A DNA stretch of 35,703 nucleotides from Algoriphagus boritolerans DSM 17298 = JCM 18970 (GTDB lineage: Bacteria > Bacteroidota > Bacteroidia > Cytophagales > Cyclobacteriaceae): positions 16,338 to 52,040 of the forward strand of contig NZ_FNVR01000031.1 in assembly GCF_900108085.1 (NCBI RefSeq). Reading direction: 5' to 3'. Below are positions 17,062-24,259 of this stretch, piece after piece; within the stretch, counting starts at the first letter, position 1; every line of letters begins with the position of its first letter. The translations under genes were made by a program, and so were the position numbers. The notes below the pieces were generated by a model, which saw only the letters and a list, made by a program, of their open reading frames with translations, ran no database searches and was not told the DNA's origin.

Positions 17062-18074
17062 TGGGTAACAGGGATATTTCTATACTAGCAATCGAATCAT
17101 CGTGTGATGAGACTTCGGCGTCCATTATAGTAAATGGTAAAGTACTTAATAATATTGTCGCCACGCAATCCGTACACGAAAAATATGGTGGGGTAGTTCC
17201 CGAACTTGCATCCCGCGCACACCAAGAAAACCTCATTCCTGTGATTCAGGAGGCTATTTTGTCTTCAGGTGTTTCCAAAGGACAATTGTCGGCCATTGCA
17301 TTTACCCGTGGTCCCGGATTGATGGGTTCGCTCTTGGTGGGCGTGAGTTTTGCCAAAGCTTTTGCGACAGCATTGAAGATTCCACTGATTGATGTCAACC
17401 ACATGCAGGCGCATGTCTTGGCTCATTTTATCGAGGATCCAAAACCAAAGTTTCCATTTATCTGCCTCACAGTAAGTGGAGGGCACACCCAGTTGGTGTT
17501 GGTGAAAGATTACCTGGAAATGGAAGTCATCGGTGAGACCCAGGATGATGCGGTCGGGGAGGCGTTTGACAAGACAGCAAAGCTTCTCGGATTGCCTTAT
17601 CCGGGCGGACCGCTGGTGGATAAATATGCGAAGGAGGGAAATCCGAAGGCGTTTAAATTTCCAGTTACCCGGATGCCCGGTTTGAATTATTCTTTTTCCG
17701 GAATAAAAACAGCCGTGCTTTATTTTCTCAGAGATCAGCTTCAGCTGAATCCGAATTTTATCACCGAAAACCTGCCTGACCTTTGCGCCAGCATCCAATA
17801 CACGCTGATCGAAATGCTTCTGATCAAATTAAAAGAAGCAGTCAAGCAGTATGGGGTAAAAGAAATCGCCATCGCTGGCGGGGTTTCGGCTAATTCCGGT
17901 TTGAGAGAAACCCTTGCAGAGCTGGCACGAAGAAAAGGATGGAACCTTTACGTCCCAAAATTCGAATATTGCACGGACAACGCAGCCATGATTGCCATGG
18001 CGGCTCACTACAAATACATTAAAGGGGAATTTGTCGGACTCGACGTCACCCCTTTGGCAAAAATGAAACTCTGA
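17061..18074 (+). CDS. tsaD: tRNA N6-adenosine threonylcarbamoyltransferase TsaD
   Basis: A 337-residue Kae1/Qri7/TsaD ASKHA-fold protein that transfers the threonylcarbamoyl group to A37 of ANN-decoding tRNAs, working with TsaB, TsaE and TsaC (not in this window). The start ATG 17061 gives MGNRDISILAIESSCDETSAS, the usual N-terminus. The metal-binding pair is visible in NHMQAH (H114 and H118). Other conserved blocks are GPGLMGSLLVG, LTVSGGHTQLV, DDAVGEAFDK, the SGIKTAV region and AGGVSANSGLR. The C-terminus has YCTDNAAMIA with the second metal Asp. It is the first gene of a tight plus-strand cluster (smpB begins 1 nt after its stop) and diverges from tamB with no intergenic DNA at all. Confidence 0.97.
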   Translation: MGNRDISILAIESSCDETSASIIVNGKVLNNIVATQSVHEKYGGVVPELASRAHQENLIPVIQEAILSSGVSKGQLSAIAFTRGPGLMGSLLVGVSFAKAFATALKIPLIDVNHMQAHVLAHFIEDPKPKFPFICLTVSGGHTQLVLVKDYLEMEVIGETQDDAVGEAFDKTAKLLGLPYPGGPLVDKYAKEGNPKAFKFPVTRMPGLNYSFSGIKTAVLYFLRDQLQLNPNFITENLPDLCASIQYTLIEMLLIKLKEAVKQYGVKEIAIAGGVSANSGLRETLAELARRKGWNLYVPKFEYCTDNAAMIAMAAHYKYIKGEFVGLDVTPLAKMKL

Positions 18075-18075
18075 T

Positions 18076-18543
18076 ATGGCTAAGTCCAACCGCTTTGAAA
18101 AATTCGTCAACATCAAGAATAAGAAAGCAAGCTTTGAGTTTGAATTCATTGATACCTATGTCACCGGCGTGATGCTGACGGGGACTGAAATTAAGTCTAT
18201 TCGAGAGAGCAAAGTATCGCTCACTGAAGCGTTTTGTATTTTTTTGGACGGGGAATTATACATCCGTCAGATGCACATCGCGCCCTATAGCATGGCGGCG
18301 AGCTACAATCACGTGTCAGTCCGGGACAGAAAGTTGCTCCTGAAGAAAAAAGAATTGGAAAAGCTCGAAACTAAGTCTGCCGAAAAGGGCCTTGCAATCA
18401 TTCCTGTTCGTATATTTATCAATGACCGTGGCTTGGCAAAACTGGAAATTGCGCTGGCCCGGGGAAAGAAAACACACGATAAACGTCAGGATCTGAAGGA
18501 AAAAGATGCAAAAAGAGAGCTCCAGCGAATGGCCTTTGATTGA
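18076..18543 (+). CDS. smpB: SsrA-binding protein SmpB
   Basis: A 155-residue RNA-binding protein that delivers tmRNA to stalled ribosomes (trans-translation). The OB-fold core is typical: NKKASFEFEFIDTYVTGVMLTGTEIKSIRE, then GELYIRQMHIAPY. The basic C-terminal tail, ARGKKTHDKRQDLKEKDAKRE, enters the mRNA channel. Length and order match the family exactly. The start ATG is 1 nt past the tsaD stop. Its 3' end overlaps the following gene by 38 nt in another frame. The ssrA (tmRNA) gene is not visible in this window. Confidence 0.97.
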   Translation: MAKSNRFEKFVNIKNKKASFEFEFIDTYVTGVMLTGTEIKSIRESKVSLTEAFCIFLDGELYIRQMHIAPYSMAASYNHVSVRDRKLLLKKKELEKLETKSAEKGLAIIPVRIFINDRGLAKLEIALARGKKTHDKRQDLKEKDAKRELQRMAFD

Positions 18544-19303
18544 TGCATACGGGATATGTCGTCAGACAATCCTTCCACTTTACCGCCAACCTACTTTTGA
18601 TTCCGCGTTGGTCAGCCAGCTACTTTTTGGCGAATGCTACCAGATTAATGGACTCACCTCCGACAGACAGTGGTTTCGGGTCTACCACGAAGACACTGGC
18701 ATGGGAGGCTGGGTTTGGGCCAAACTCATCAAGGAAATCACAGGAGAAGAGTACCGGAAGTTTCTCAATCAGGACTTTCAGATCGTCACCAGTCCGATTG
18801 CTGCGATCGAATACCTCGGTACCAATCTTTACCTCCTTCCCGGCAGCCGTCTTCATTTTAGCGAATTGGAGCTTTTCAATTGGCAGGATCACATCGGCTT
18901 TACCGGCAACTACCGTCCCCATGCGGTGCGAGCCTATCGGGAGGAACTGATCGAGATAGGGCTTCGTTACCTCAATGCGCCATTTCAGGCTGGAGGTCGG
19001 AGTATTTTTGGTCTGGATGAAGAGCTGGGCTTTTCGCTGATTTTTGCGATCGCAGGATATGCTTGGATTTCGGGAAAAATTCCCGGCAAGAGCGTAAGTC
19101 CTGAGGAAGCTATACCCGGTGATTTGTTTGTTTTCAGAGACCTGGAAAAGCAAGAGTCCCACTTTGGGCTGTTTTTGGGTGCGGAGGAAATCCTCTGGAT
19201 GGATAACAAAATGAAAGTATCCGATTTGGACGAGTGGGAGGATTTTTTGAGAAACAATACCGGTGAGCAGGTTGTTTTTGACGCAAGATCGATTTTAGGA
19301 TAA
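18506..19303 (+). CDS. SH3-domain protein with degenerate NlpC/P60 (C40) domain, catalytic Cys missing
   Basis: A 265-residue protein of the Bacteroidetes SH3 plus C40 peptidase type; active members hydrolyse peptidoglycan stem peptides. The N-terminal SH3 segment (about 14-78) has YGICRQTILPLYRQ, LLFGECYQI and WVWAKLI. The C40-like region (about 145-262) keeps YLNAPFQAGGRSIFGLD, GDLFVFRD and SHFGLFLG with the expected His (H219). The DCSGF motif is replaced by D171-E-E-L-G-F, so the nucleophilic Cys is gone. No signal peptide is visible. The ATG at 18506 lies inside the end of smpB; the resulting 38-nt overlap suggests coupling. It is followed 3 nt later by the HNH gene. Domain homology is clear; I infer a non-hydrolytic binding or regulatory role. 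Confidence 0.82.
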   Translation: MQKESSSEWPLIDAYGICRQTILPLYRQPTFDSALVSQLLFGECYQINGLTSDRQWFRVYHEDTGMGGWVWAKLIKEITGEEYRKFLNQDFQIVTSPIAAIEYLGTNLYLLPGSRLHFSELELFNWQDHIGFTGNYRPHAVRAYREELIEIGLRYLNAPFQAGGRSIFGLDEELGFSLIFAIAGYAWISGKIPGKSVSPEEAIPGDLFVFRDLEKQESHFGLFLGAEEILWMDNKMKVSDLDEWEDFLRNNTGEQVVFDARSILG

Positions 19304-19306
19304 GGT

Positions 19307-19819
19307 ATGGAAAAGCGGGTTTTGGTACTAAACTTAGATCATTCGCCGGTGGCAGTTGTGCCGGTGCAGAAAGCCATTGTGCTTTGCCTGCTGGAAAAAG
19401 CCAATATCCTGTCCACTTACGAACTCTTGCAGATCCGGACCGTGGATCGCAGTTTCGATTATCCAGCTGTTATCCGACTGACTCAATACAAAAACATTCC
19501 CTTTCGAGGCGTTTTGCTCAACCGGAGCAACCTTTTCAAGCGCGACAATGGGGAATGTCAGTATTGCGGAAGCAAAAGGCACCTGACCATTGATCATATC
19601 ATTCCCAAGTCCAAAGGAGGCAAGACCAACTGGACCAATCTGGTCACCGCCTGCAATCGCTGCAATGTGAACAAAGGCGATAAAACTCCCGAACAGGCAG
19701 GTTTGGTTCTTCGATCCCAACCTTTTAAACCTTCACTTTCTTACTTTTTGGCAGAATATGCCGAGCGGCAGGCTGAGGAATGGTTGCCGTTTTTGGGTAG
19801 TCGAATTATGAATCCCTGA
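19307..19819 (+). CDS. HNH endonuclease family protein
   Basis: A 170-residue small nuclease-fold protein. The N-terminal half (MEKRVLVLNLDHSPVAVVPVQKA) is the conserved lead-in of this widespread bacterial HNH family. The HNH/zinc core at about 80-125 has C84-x2-C87, the catalytic DH pair (D96-H97), GKTNWTNLVTAC with the HNH asparagine, and C116-x2-C119 followed by NKGD. The family is common next to housekeeping genes and its substrate is unknown; it is not an obvious restriction enzyme because no methylase is nearby. The start ATG is 3 nt past the previous stop, making it the last gene of the tsaD-smpB cluster. It converges on the symporter gene, with a 59-nt gap that shows no clear terminator. 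Confidence 0.88.
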   Translation: MEKRVLVLNLDHSPVAVVPVQKAIVLCLLEKANILSTYELLQIRTVDRSFDYPAVIRLTQYKNIPFRGVLLNRSNLFKRDNGECQYCGSKRHLTIDHIIPKSKGGKTNWTNLVTACNRCNVNKGDKTPEQAGLVLRSQPFKPSLSYFLAEYAERQAEEWLPFLGSRIMNP

Positions 19820-19878
19820 GTTCCTTCGTTATTCGGCTTTCGAGGTTTGATGTTTTGAATTTTAGGAAGATCAGGTAA

Positions 19879-21357
19879 TTATCCTTTTGCTTTAGCCGAA
19901 GCTTGAGTGAACCAAGTCAACCCAAACCCCACCAAAAAAATCGTCAGCGTGCCCATCACGATTGTCATATTCGTGTGAAGCGGATTGGCAAAGGTTTCAG
20001 GCAACCCTTTTTGAATCAAAATCGCCGATAAACTCATCCAGCCAATCACCACTACTCCCAAAATCACAGCGAAAACGGCTTGAGGATTTTTGGCTTTCGA
20101 CAGTAATCCCAAGAGAAAAAGCCCCAAAATCCCCCCGCTAAAAATCGAAGAAAGTGCCCACCAGGCTTCTAAGGCGCTGCTGACTCCGTTAAATGCCAAA
20201 CCCACCACGATGCTCAGCAAACCCATAATCAGGGAGGAAAGCCTCAATACCCTAAGCGATAATTTTTCCGAGGGATTAGGATGGATGTATTTGCTGAAAT
20301 GATCCGATAAAATCACCGTTGCTGAACTGTTGATGCTTGTCGAAACAGTACTCATGCCGGCGGCAAAGATGGATGCGATCAGCAAGCCTGTCACACCCAC
20401 AGGAAGTTGATTGACGATGAAGTAAGGGAAAACTTTGTCTCCGGCCAGGCCCTCAGGAAGTAATTCGGGTTGTGCCTGATAATAAGCAAATAAGGCCGTC
20501 CCGATAAAAAAGAAAACCAACGACACAGGAATATACAGTAAACTTCCCAGCCAAGTAGATTTTTTGGCTTCCTCCTCGGTTTTGGCGGTCAGATAGCGCT
20601 GCACATAGCTTTGATCGATTCCGAAATTCTGCAGGTTGATAAACAAGCCATAGACCAAAATCATCCAAAAGGTGGAAGTGGTAAAATCCAGTTTGAAACT
20701 CCCCAAGCTAAATTTGTCCGCTTCATTTGCAATGCTGAAAATAGAAGAGGGTCCCTCAGGCATTCCGAAGAAAATCACGCCCAAACAGGCCAAAGCTCCT
20801 CCAATCAAAATGATTCCCTGCACCGCATCAGTCCAAATCACAGCCTCGATTCCGCCCCACATCGAATAGATCACCACGCTGATCCCTGTCAAGATGATGA
20901 TGCTCGGAATACTCCAACCCAGTAAAGCATTCATCGGCAAGGCGAGCAAATACATAATCGCTCCCATTCTTGCCAATTGCGTTAGCAAATAGCAAATGGA
21001 GGCATAAATCCTCGCCCAAGCACCAAATCGCTGCTCGAGATAGAAATAAGCAGATTCACTTTTCAGTTTGCGGTAAAGCGGCACAAAATATTTCACCGCG
21101 AGCCAGGCTGCCAGAGGTATCGAAAGACTAAACACAAACCCGTTCCAATTGCCGGAAAAGGCATTTCCAGGCAAAGCCAAAAAGCTGATGCTACTCACAA
21201 AGGTGGCGAAGATCGACATTCCGATAGCCCAAGCCGGAAGACGACCGCCTCCCGTGGTGAAGTCTGAAGCTGTACGTTTTCTGAACGAAAAAGAAACACC
21301 AAAACCGACAATTGCCAACATGTAGAGGAGAAAAACGGCGAGGTCTATAAATGGCAT
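19879..21357 (-). CDS. Sodium:solute symporter (SSS family), possible sialic acid transporter
   Basis: A 492-residue inner-membrane Na+/solute cotransporter with about 13 hydrophobic helices. Family features are the unstructured first helix (PFIDLAVFLLYMLAIVGFG), FRKRTASDFTTGGGRLPAWAIG near the N-terminus, and FAAGMSTVSTSINSSATVILSDH in the middle. The latter carries the Ser/Thr residues of the sodium site. It is the most downstream gene of a minus-strand set with an NAL/DapA-family aldolase and a sialidase-like protein. The SSS family includes bacterial sialic acid and other sugar-acid transporters. Substrate assignment to N-acetylneuraminate comes from context only. A 100-nt gap with short repeats separates it from the aldolase gene, so it may not be strictly co-transcribed. 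Confidence 0.9.
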   Translation of the reverse strand: MPFIDLAVFLLYMLAIVGFGVSFSFRKRTASDFTTGGGRLPAWAIGMSIFATFVSSISFLALPGNAFSGNWNGFVFSLSIPLAAWLAVKYFVPLYRKLKSESAYFYLEQRFGAWARIYASICYLLTQLARMGAIMYLLALPMNALLGWSIPSIIILTGISVVIYSMWGGIEAVIWTDAVQGIILIGGALACLGVIFFGMPEGPSSIFSIANEADKFSLGSFKLDFTTSTFWMILVYGLFINLQNFGIDQSYVQRYLTAKTEEEAKKSTWLGSLLYIPVSLVFFFIGTALFAYYQAQPELLPEGLAGDKVFPYFIVNQLPVGVTGLLIASIFAAGMSTVSTSINSSATVILSDHFSKYIHPNPSEKLSLRVLRLSSLIMGLLSIVVGLAFNGVSSALEAWWALSSIFSGGILGLFLLGLLSKAKNPQAVFAVILGVVVIGWMSLSAILIQKGLPETFANPLHTNMTIVMGTLTIFLVGFGLTWFTQASAKAKG

Positions 21358-21407
21358 ATTCGAAGGTATGGAAGTTGGGAGGTTAGGCTGTTTGGAAATT
21401 TGGTTCC

Positions 21408-21445
21408 CGCTGATGAGCGCAGAAAAATTCGCTGATTATCGCAGA
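21408..21445. repeat. Short tandem intergenic repeat (CGCTGATnnnCGCAGA twice)
   Basis: Two 16-bp units, 21408-21423 and 21430-21445, differ only in the three central bases (GAG and TAT). They lie in the 100-nt gap between the aldolase and symporter genes. This CGCTGAT/CGCAGA motif recurs in intergenic regions of many bacteria; its function is unknown. Confidence 0.75.
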
Positions 21446-21457
21446 TTAATTCACGAT

Positions 21458-22390
21458 TTAAGACATAAAAAATTCTTGAACTCGTTTTTTGACTTCGATA
21501 AATTTAGGGTATAATTCAGCTTTTTCCGCTTCCGAATAGGGAAAAATGGGAGGAGCAAAGTTGCCTTGGCAAAGTCCTTCGAAAGTCATCGCTGCTTTTA
21601 ACCCCTTTAAATAACAAGAACGATATGTGTCGTTATTGTATAGGTTTTTGCTTAGAAAGAGAATTGTGTCTTGGAGTTTCTTGACTGTTTCGGTTTCCTT
21701 TTTTTCAAAAGCTTCATAGAGTGCCACATAGAGTTTTGGGAAAAGATTGGCACCTCCGGTGACTCCGCCATGACCCCCCATTTCCAGCGTCTCAGCCAGA
21801 ATCTCTTCCGGTCCGACGAAGATTTTGAACTCGGGCTGATCTTGAAACGCTTCACAAAGTGCACGAAAGTTTCCCGGATTTCCGGAGCTGTCCTTGATTC
21901 CAATGATGTTGGGATGCTTGGATAGTTCGACGGCAGTTTCGAGTTCAATGTTGATCTTGGTATGGGATGGCATGTCGTAGAGAAAAAGCGGTAATTCAGC
22001 AGAATCCGCCAGTTTTTGATAGTATGCGATCAATTCATCCTGTCCGATATTCATGTAAAATGGCGCAGCAGCAACCAATGCATTCGCGCCGGATTCCTTT
22101 GCGATAGCAGCCAAATCTAGGGATTCTATAAAGGAACAATCCGTGATTCCCACCAAGATCGGAACTCTGCCTTTTACTTGTCGACCTGTCAGTCGGATCA
22201 AATCACGTTTTACCTCGGAACTCAATCCCGCAAATTCTCCGGTGGTGCCAAGAATAAATATCCCATGGACACCTCCTGAGATCAAGTGCTCGATCAGTTT
22301 TTCTGTATGTGCGAGATCCAGGGTGAAATCAGGGTTTAAAGGAGTAATCATGGGAGGTATTATCCCCCGGAGTGTTTTTGTCAGGTTCAT
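21458..22390 (-). CDS. Dihydrodipicolinate synthase / N-acetylneuraminate lyase family aldolase
   Basis: A 310-residue (beta/alpha)8 class I aldolase. The family includes DapA, N-acetylneuraminate lyase and several keto-sugar-acid aldolases. Counted from the chosen start, the pyruvate-binding GTTGE is at about 48-52, the catalytic Tyr in LFLYDMP is Y138, and the Schiff-base Lys in IGIKDSSGN is K166. The start is ATG 22390 (MNLTKTLRGIIPPMITP). A TTG at 22414 in the same frame would overlap the upstream stop by 4 nt and add eight residues unlike the family. Co-location with a sialidase-like protein and an SSS symporter favours a lyase in sialic acid breakdown over lysine biosynthesis. NanE, NanK and NagB are not in the window, so the pathway cannot be completed here. 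Confidence 0.87.
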   Translation of the reverse strand: MNLTKTLRGIIPPMITPLNPDFTLDLAHTEKLIEHLISGGVHGIFILGTTGEFAGLSSEVKRDLIRLTGRQVKGRVPILVGITDCSFIESLDLAAIAKESGANALVAAAPFYMNIGQDELIAYYQKLADSAELPLFLYDMPSHTKINIELETAVELSKHPNIIGIKDSSGNPGNFRALCEAFQDQPEFKIFVGPEEILAETLEMGGHGGVTGGANLFPKLYVALYEAFEKKETETVKKLQDTILFLSKNLYNNDTYRSCYLKGLKAAMTFEGLCQGNFAPPIFPYSEAEKAELYPKFIEVKKRVQEFFMS

Positions 22391-22410
22391 AGGTTTGGGG
22401 CTTGAAAAAA

Positions 22411-23412
22411 TCAAAGACTCAGCTGTATGTATTTAATTTTCTTCCGATTGTAAGTGTAGCTGATGTGAATGGTTCCGTCTGATGCTTGAATGATTGCGGG
22501 ATAGCTGAATTCTCCCTGCTCTTCGTTCTCCAATACCAGGAGCTCTTCCCAGCTGATACCATCATTGGAGCCTAAAAGGACTAATTTGTTTCTTCCTTTT
22601 TTCAGTGGATTTGCAACTAAAAGGTGATATCCGCTGGAAAGAGTCACCCCATCGATTCCTGAATTGTTGTTCTCCAGTTTGGTAGCAGTCAGAGGAGTCC
22701 AGGTTTTGCCCTGATCAGCCGACCAACTTTCCGCTACTACGCCTTCCTGAGTTCGGCACAGGACTTGGATTTTATTGTTCGGGTGAAAAAGTACGGTAGG
22801 TTGAATGGCATTGAAAGGACCTTTCAGCTCCACTTTTTCCCAGTTTTTGAGATCGGGATCCGAAAGTTCGATATGGGAAGTCCAAATGTGTTTAACCTCA
22901 AAGCTGCTGGGATGAAGCAATTGACCGTTTGGAAGCTTCACGGATTTGTTTCTTACCGGACCCAAAAAGCCCGGAGGAACTTGGGTCTCTTTGGACCAGG
23001 TTTTTCCTTCATCTTCCGATACTTTGTATTGCCCCCACCATTCTCTGGGATTAGGACCTTCTTTGTAGAATAGGACGATTTGCCCATCGTTTTTACGATG
23101 AAGGACCGGGTTCCAGGTTGGATTTCGAAAGGTCTCATTTTCAATCCCATCAGCCGCTAAGAGAGGTGTGGACCAAGTTCCGTTTTTTCGGTGAGCAGTG
23201 TAAATACTGACATCGGGATGACGCTCGTATGTCCCGCCAAACCATGCCGCCATTACTCCGTCTGAAGTTTCCAAGAGGGTGGAGGCATGACAGGAGGGGA
23301 ATGGGGCCGTTTCGTAGATGAAACCTGAGGAAAGAACTTTGATTTCTGGTTTTTCCTTTGAAGAAAAAGAGAGCAGACCTAGTAGGCCTAAAAAAGAGAT
23401 AAATGACATCAT
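22411..23412 (-). CDS. Secreted sialidase-family (BNR/Asp-box) protein
   Basis: A 333-residue six-bladed beta-propeller of the sialidase superfamily (PF13088-like). A short signal peptide, MMSFISFLGLLGLLSFSS, predicts export. Asp-box turns are visible as SEDEGKTWS and SADQGKTW, with a degenerate SNDGISWEE. The N-terminal block FPSCHASTLLETSDGVMAAWFGGTYERHPDVSIY is characteristic of a Bacteroidetes/plant-like subgroup that is annotated as exo-alpha-sialidase but rarely tested. I could not confidently locate the full arginine triad and Tyr/Glu pair of true neuraminidases. It is the first gene of the minus-strand unit; the aldolase ATG lies 20 nt after its stop. Two adjacent ATGs (23412 and 23409) are possible starts. 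Sialidase activity is plausible from context, not proven. Confidence 0.8.
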   Translation of the reverse strand: MMSFISFLGLLGLLSFSSKEKPEIKVLSSGFIYETAPFPSCHASTLLETSDGVMAAWFGGTYERHPDVSIYTAHRKNGTWSTPLLAADGIENETFRNPTWNPVLHRKNDGQIVLFYKEGPNPREWWGQYKVSEDEGKTWSKETQVPPGFLGPVRNKSVKLPNGQLLHPSSFEVKHIWTSHIELSDPDLKNWEKVELKGPFNAIQPTVLFHPNNKIQVLCRTQEGVVAESWSADQGKTWTPLTATKLENNNSGIDGVTLSSGYHLLVANPLKKGRNKLVLLGSNDGISWEELLVLENEEQGEFSYPAIIQASDGTIHISYTYNRKKIKYIQLSL

Positions 23413-23454
23413 AGGTTAAGGGAGTTGATTGAAAAACCGAAGTTTTAACCTAAC

Positions 23455-23488
23455 AAAAAAGCCGGACTTTTCCTCGAAACCGTCCGGC
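23455..23488 (-). terminator. Rho-independent terminator (minus strand)
   Basis: A perfect 7-bp stem, GCCGGAC (23461-23467) with GTCCGGC (23482-23488), has a 14-nt loop. Read on the minus strand it is followed by six T (23460-23455). It would end minus-strand transcripts coming from the PqaA gene and the esterase pseudogene, and so separate them from the sialidase unit. Confidence 0.75.
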
Positions 23489-23582
23489 AGTGACCTGATT
23501 GGTTTTTCTAATTTTCACAAAAAAGCTATTCATTTTTTTACCTGAGGAATTCTCAATGAATTACAGGGCAGAAAGACAGGAT

Positions 23583-23621
23583 ACCGAAGACGGAAGTATT
23601 CTTCGGTCTACCGTCTTCGGT
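23583..23621. repeat. 11-bp inverted repeat / hairpin
   Basis: ACCGAAGACGG (23583-23593) and CCGTCTTCGGT (23611-23621) form a perfect 11-bp stem around a 17-nt loop. The loop itself holds another CTTCGGTCT copy. It lies in the 268-nt gap between the pseudogene and the sialidase gene, upstream (minus sense) of the terminator. No T-run follows on either strand. Confidence 0.8.
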
Positions 23622-23680
23622 CTTCCAACCTAGTATTTTTAGTTAAATTCTTTCGGTTTAAACATTACCTTAAATCCAGA

Positions 23681-24194
23681 CTAAATATTCCTCTCCCAAA
23701 ACTCCAAAAACAACTCCCAATCCTCCCAAGTCAAGTCGTACTTTCCTTCCCGGATATGGTGTCCAACCGACTCCAAATGAACAGGTCCTTCGAGGGATTC
23801 AAATTCGGTCTCAAATACCGCTTTTTTTGGAAGGAAAATATTAATTCGCATCGTATGCTTTTTTCCATTCCGTTTCACAGGGATAGATACTTCTTCCAAA
23901 TCCGCAATTTCTGGGTAGGGATTGGGCGATTCGTTGACCACTTCATAAGATATTGTATCAAAATCTTTTGGGATTTACCCATAGACTTCATCCTGAAAAA
24001 GCCTGAAAATCTCAGGTCTCCTTACCATTTCCCATTCTTCTACGGTTTGAATTAGCTTACCCTTTTCACTGATGAAAGGATCTGAAAGTGCCAATGCCGG
24101 AACTTTAATTTCGTCGTAGTTTGAAGGGTTTTGAGACATAATTAAATGGGAAAAGGAAAATAAAGGTGGAGAGAATCAAGTAAGACTTCTTCAT
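23681..24194 (-). pseudogene. Decayed CE15-like (glucuronoyl/acetylxylan esterase-type) alpha/beta hydrolase
   Basis: A remnant reads from ATG 24194 as a signal peptide (MKKSYLILSTFIFLFPF). The mature part then continues in another frame from about 24139 (SQNPSNYDEIKVPALALSDP, then EEWEMVRRPEIFRLFQDEVYG). This is the usual N-terminus of secreted CE15-type esterases. A TAA interrupts right after DEVYG, where intact relatives continue with Lys-Ile-Pro, and the same frame goes on (IPKDFDTISYEVVNESPNPYPEI and so on) to 23681. The later part jumps from INIFLPKKA to a C-terminal VGHHIREGKYDLTWEDWELF, so the catalytic middle of roughly 280 residues is missing. Three independent lesions make this a clear pseudogene. 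It follows the PqaA gene by 65 nt on the same strand. Confidence 0.8.
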
Positions 24195-24259
24195 GCGTTT
24201 TCTTGTGAAAGGTGAAGAGTAAGTGGTGAGAAGTTCCCACCACTTAGTAATCCAAGAAG

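Noticed and set aside
19307..19819. Restriction-modification or defence nuclease
   Set aside because: No methylase or specificity gene is nearby; the gene sits in a housekeeping cluster and matches a common stand-alone HNH family.
23681..23941. Stand-alone 86-residue hypothetical gene
   Set aside because: The same frame continues upstream through a single TAA into an esterase N-terminus, so it is the downstream part of a pseudogene.
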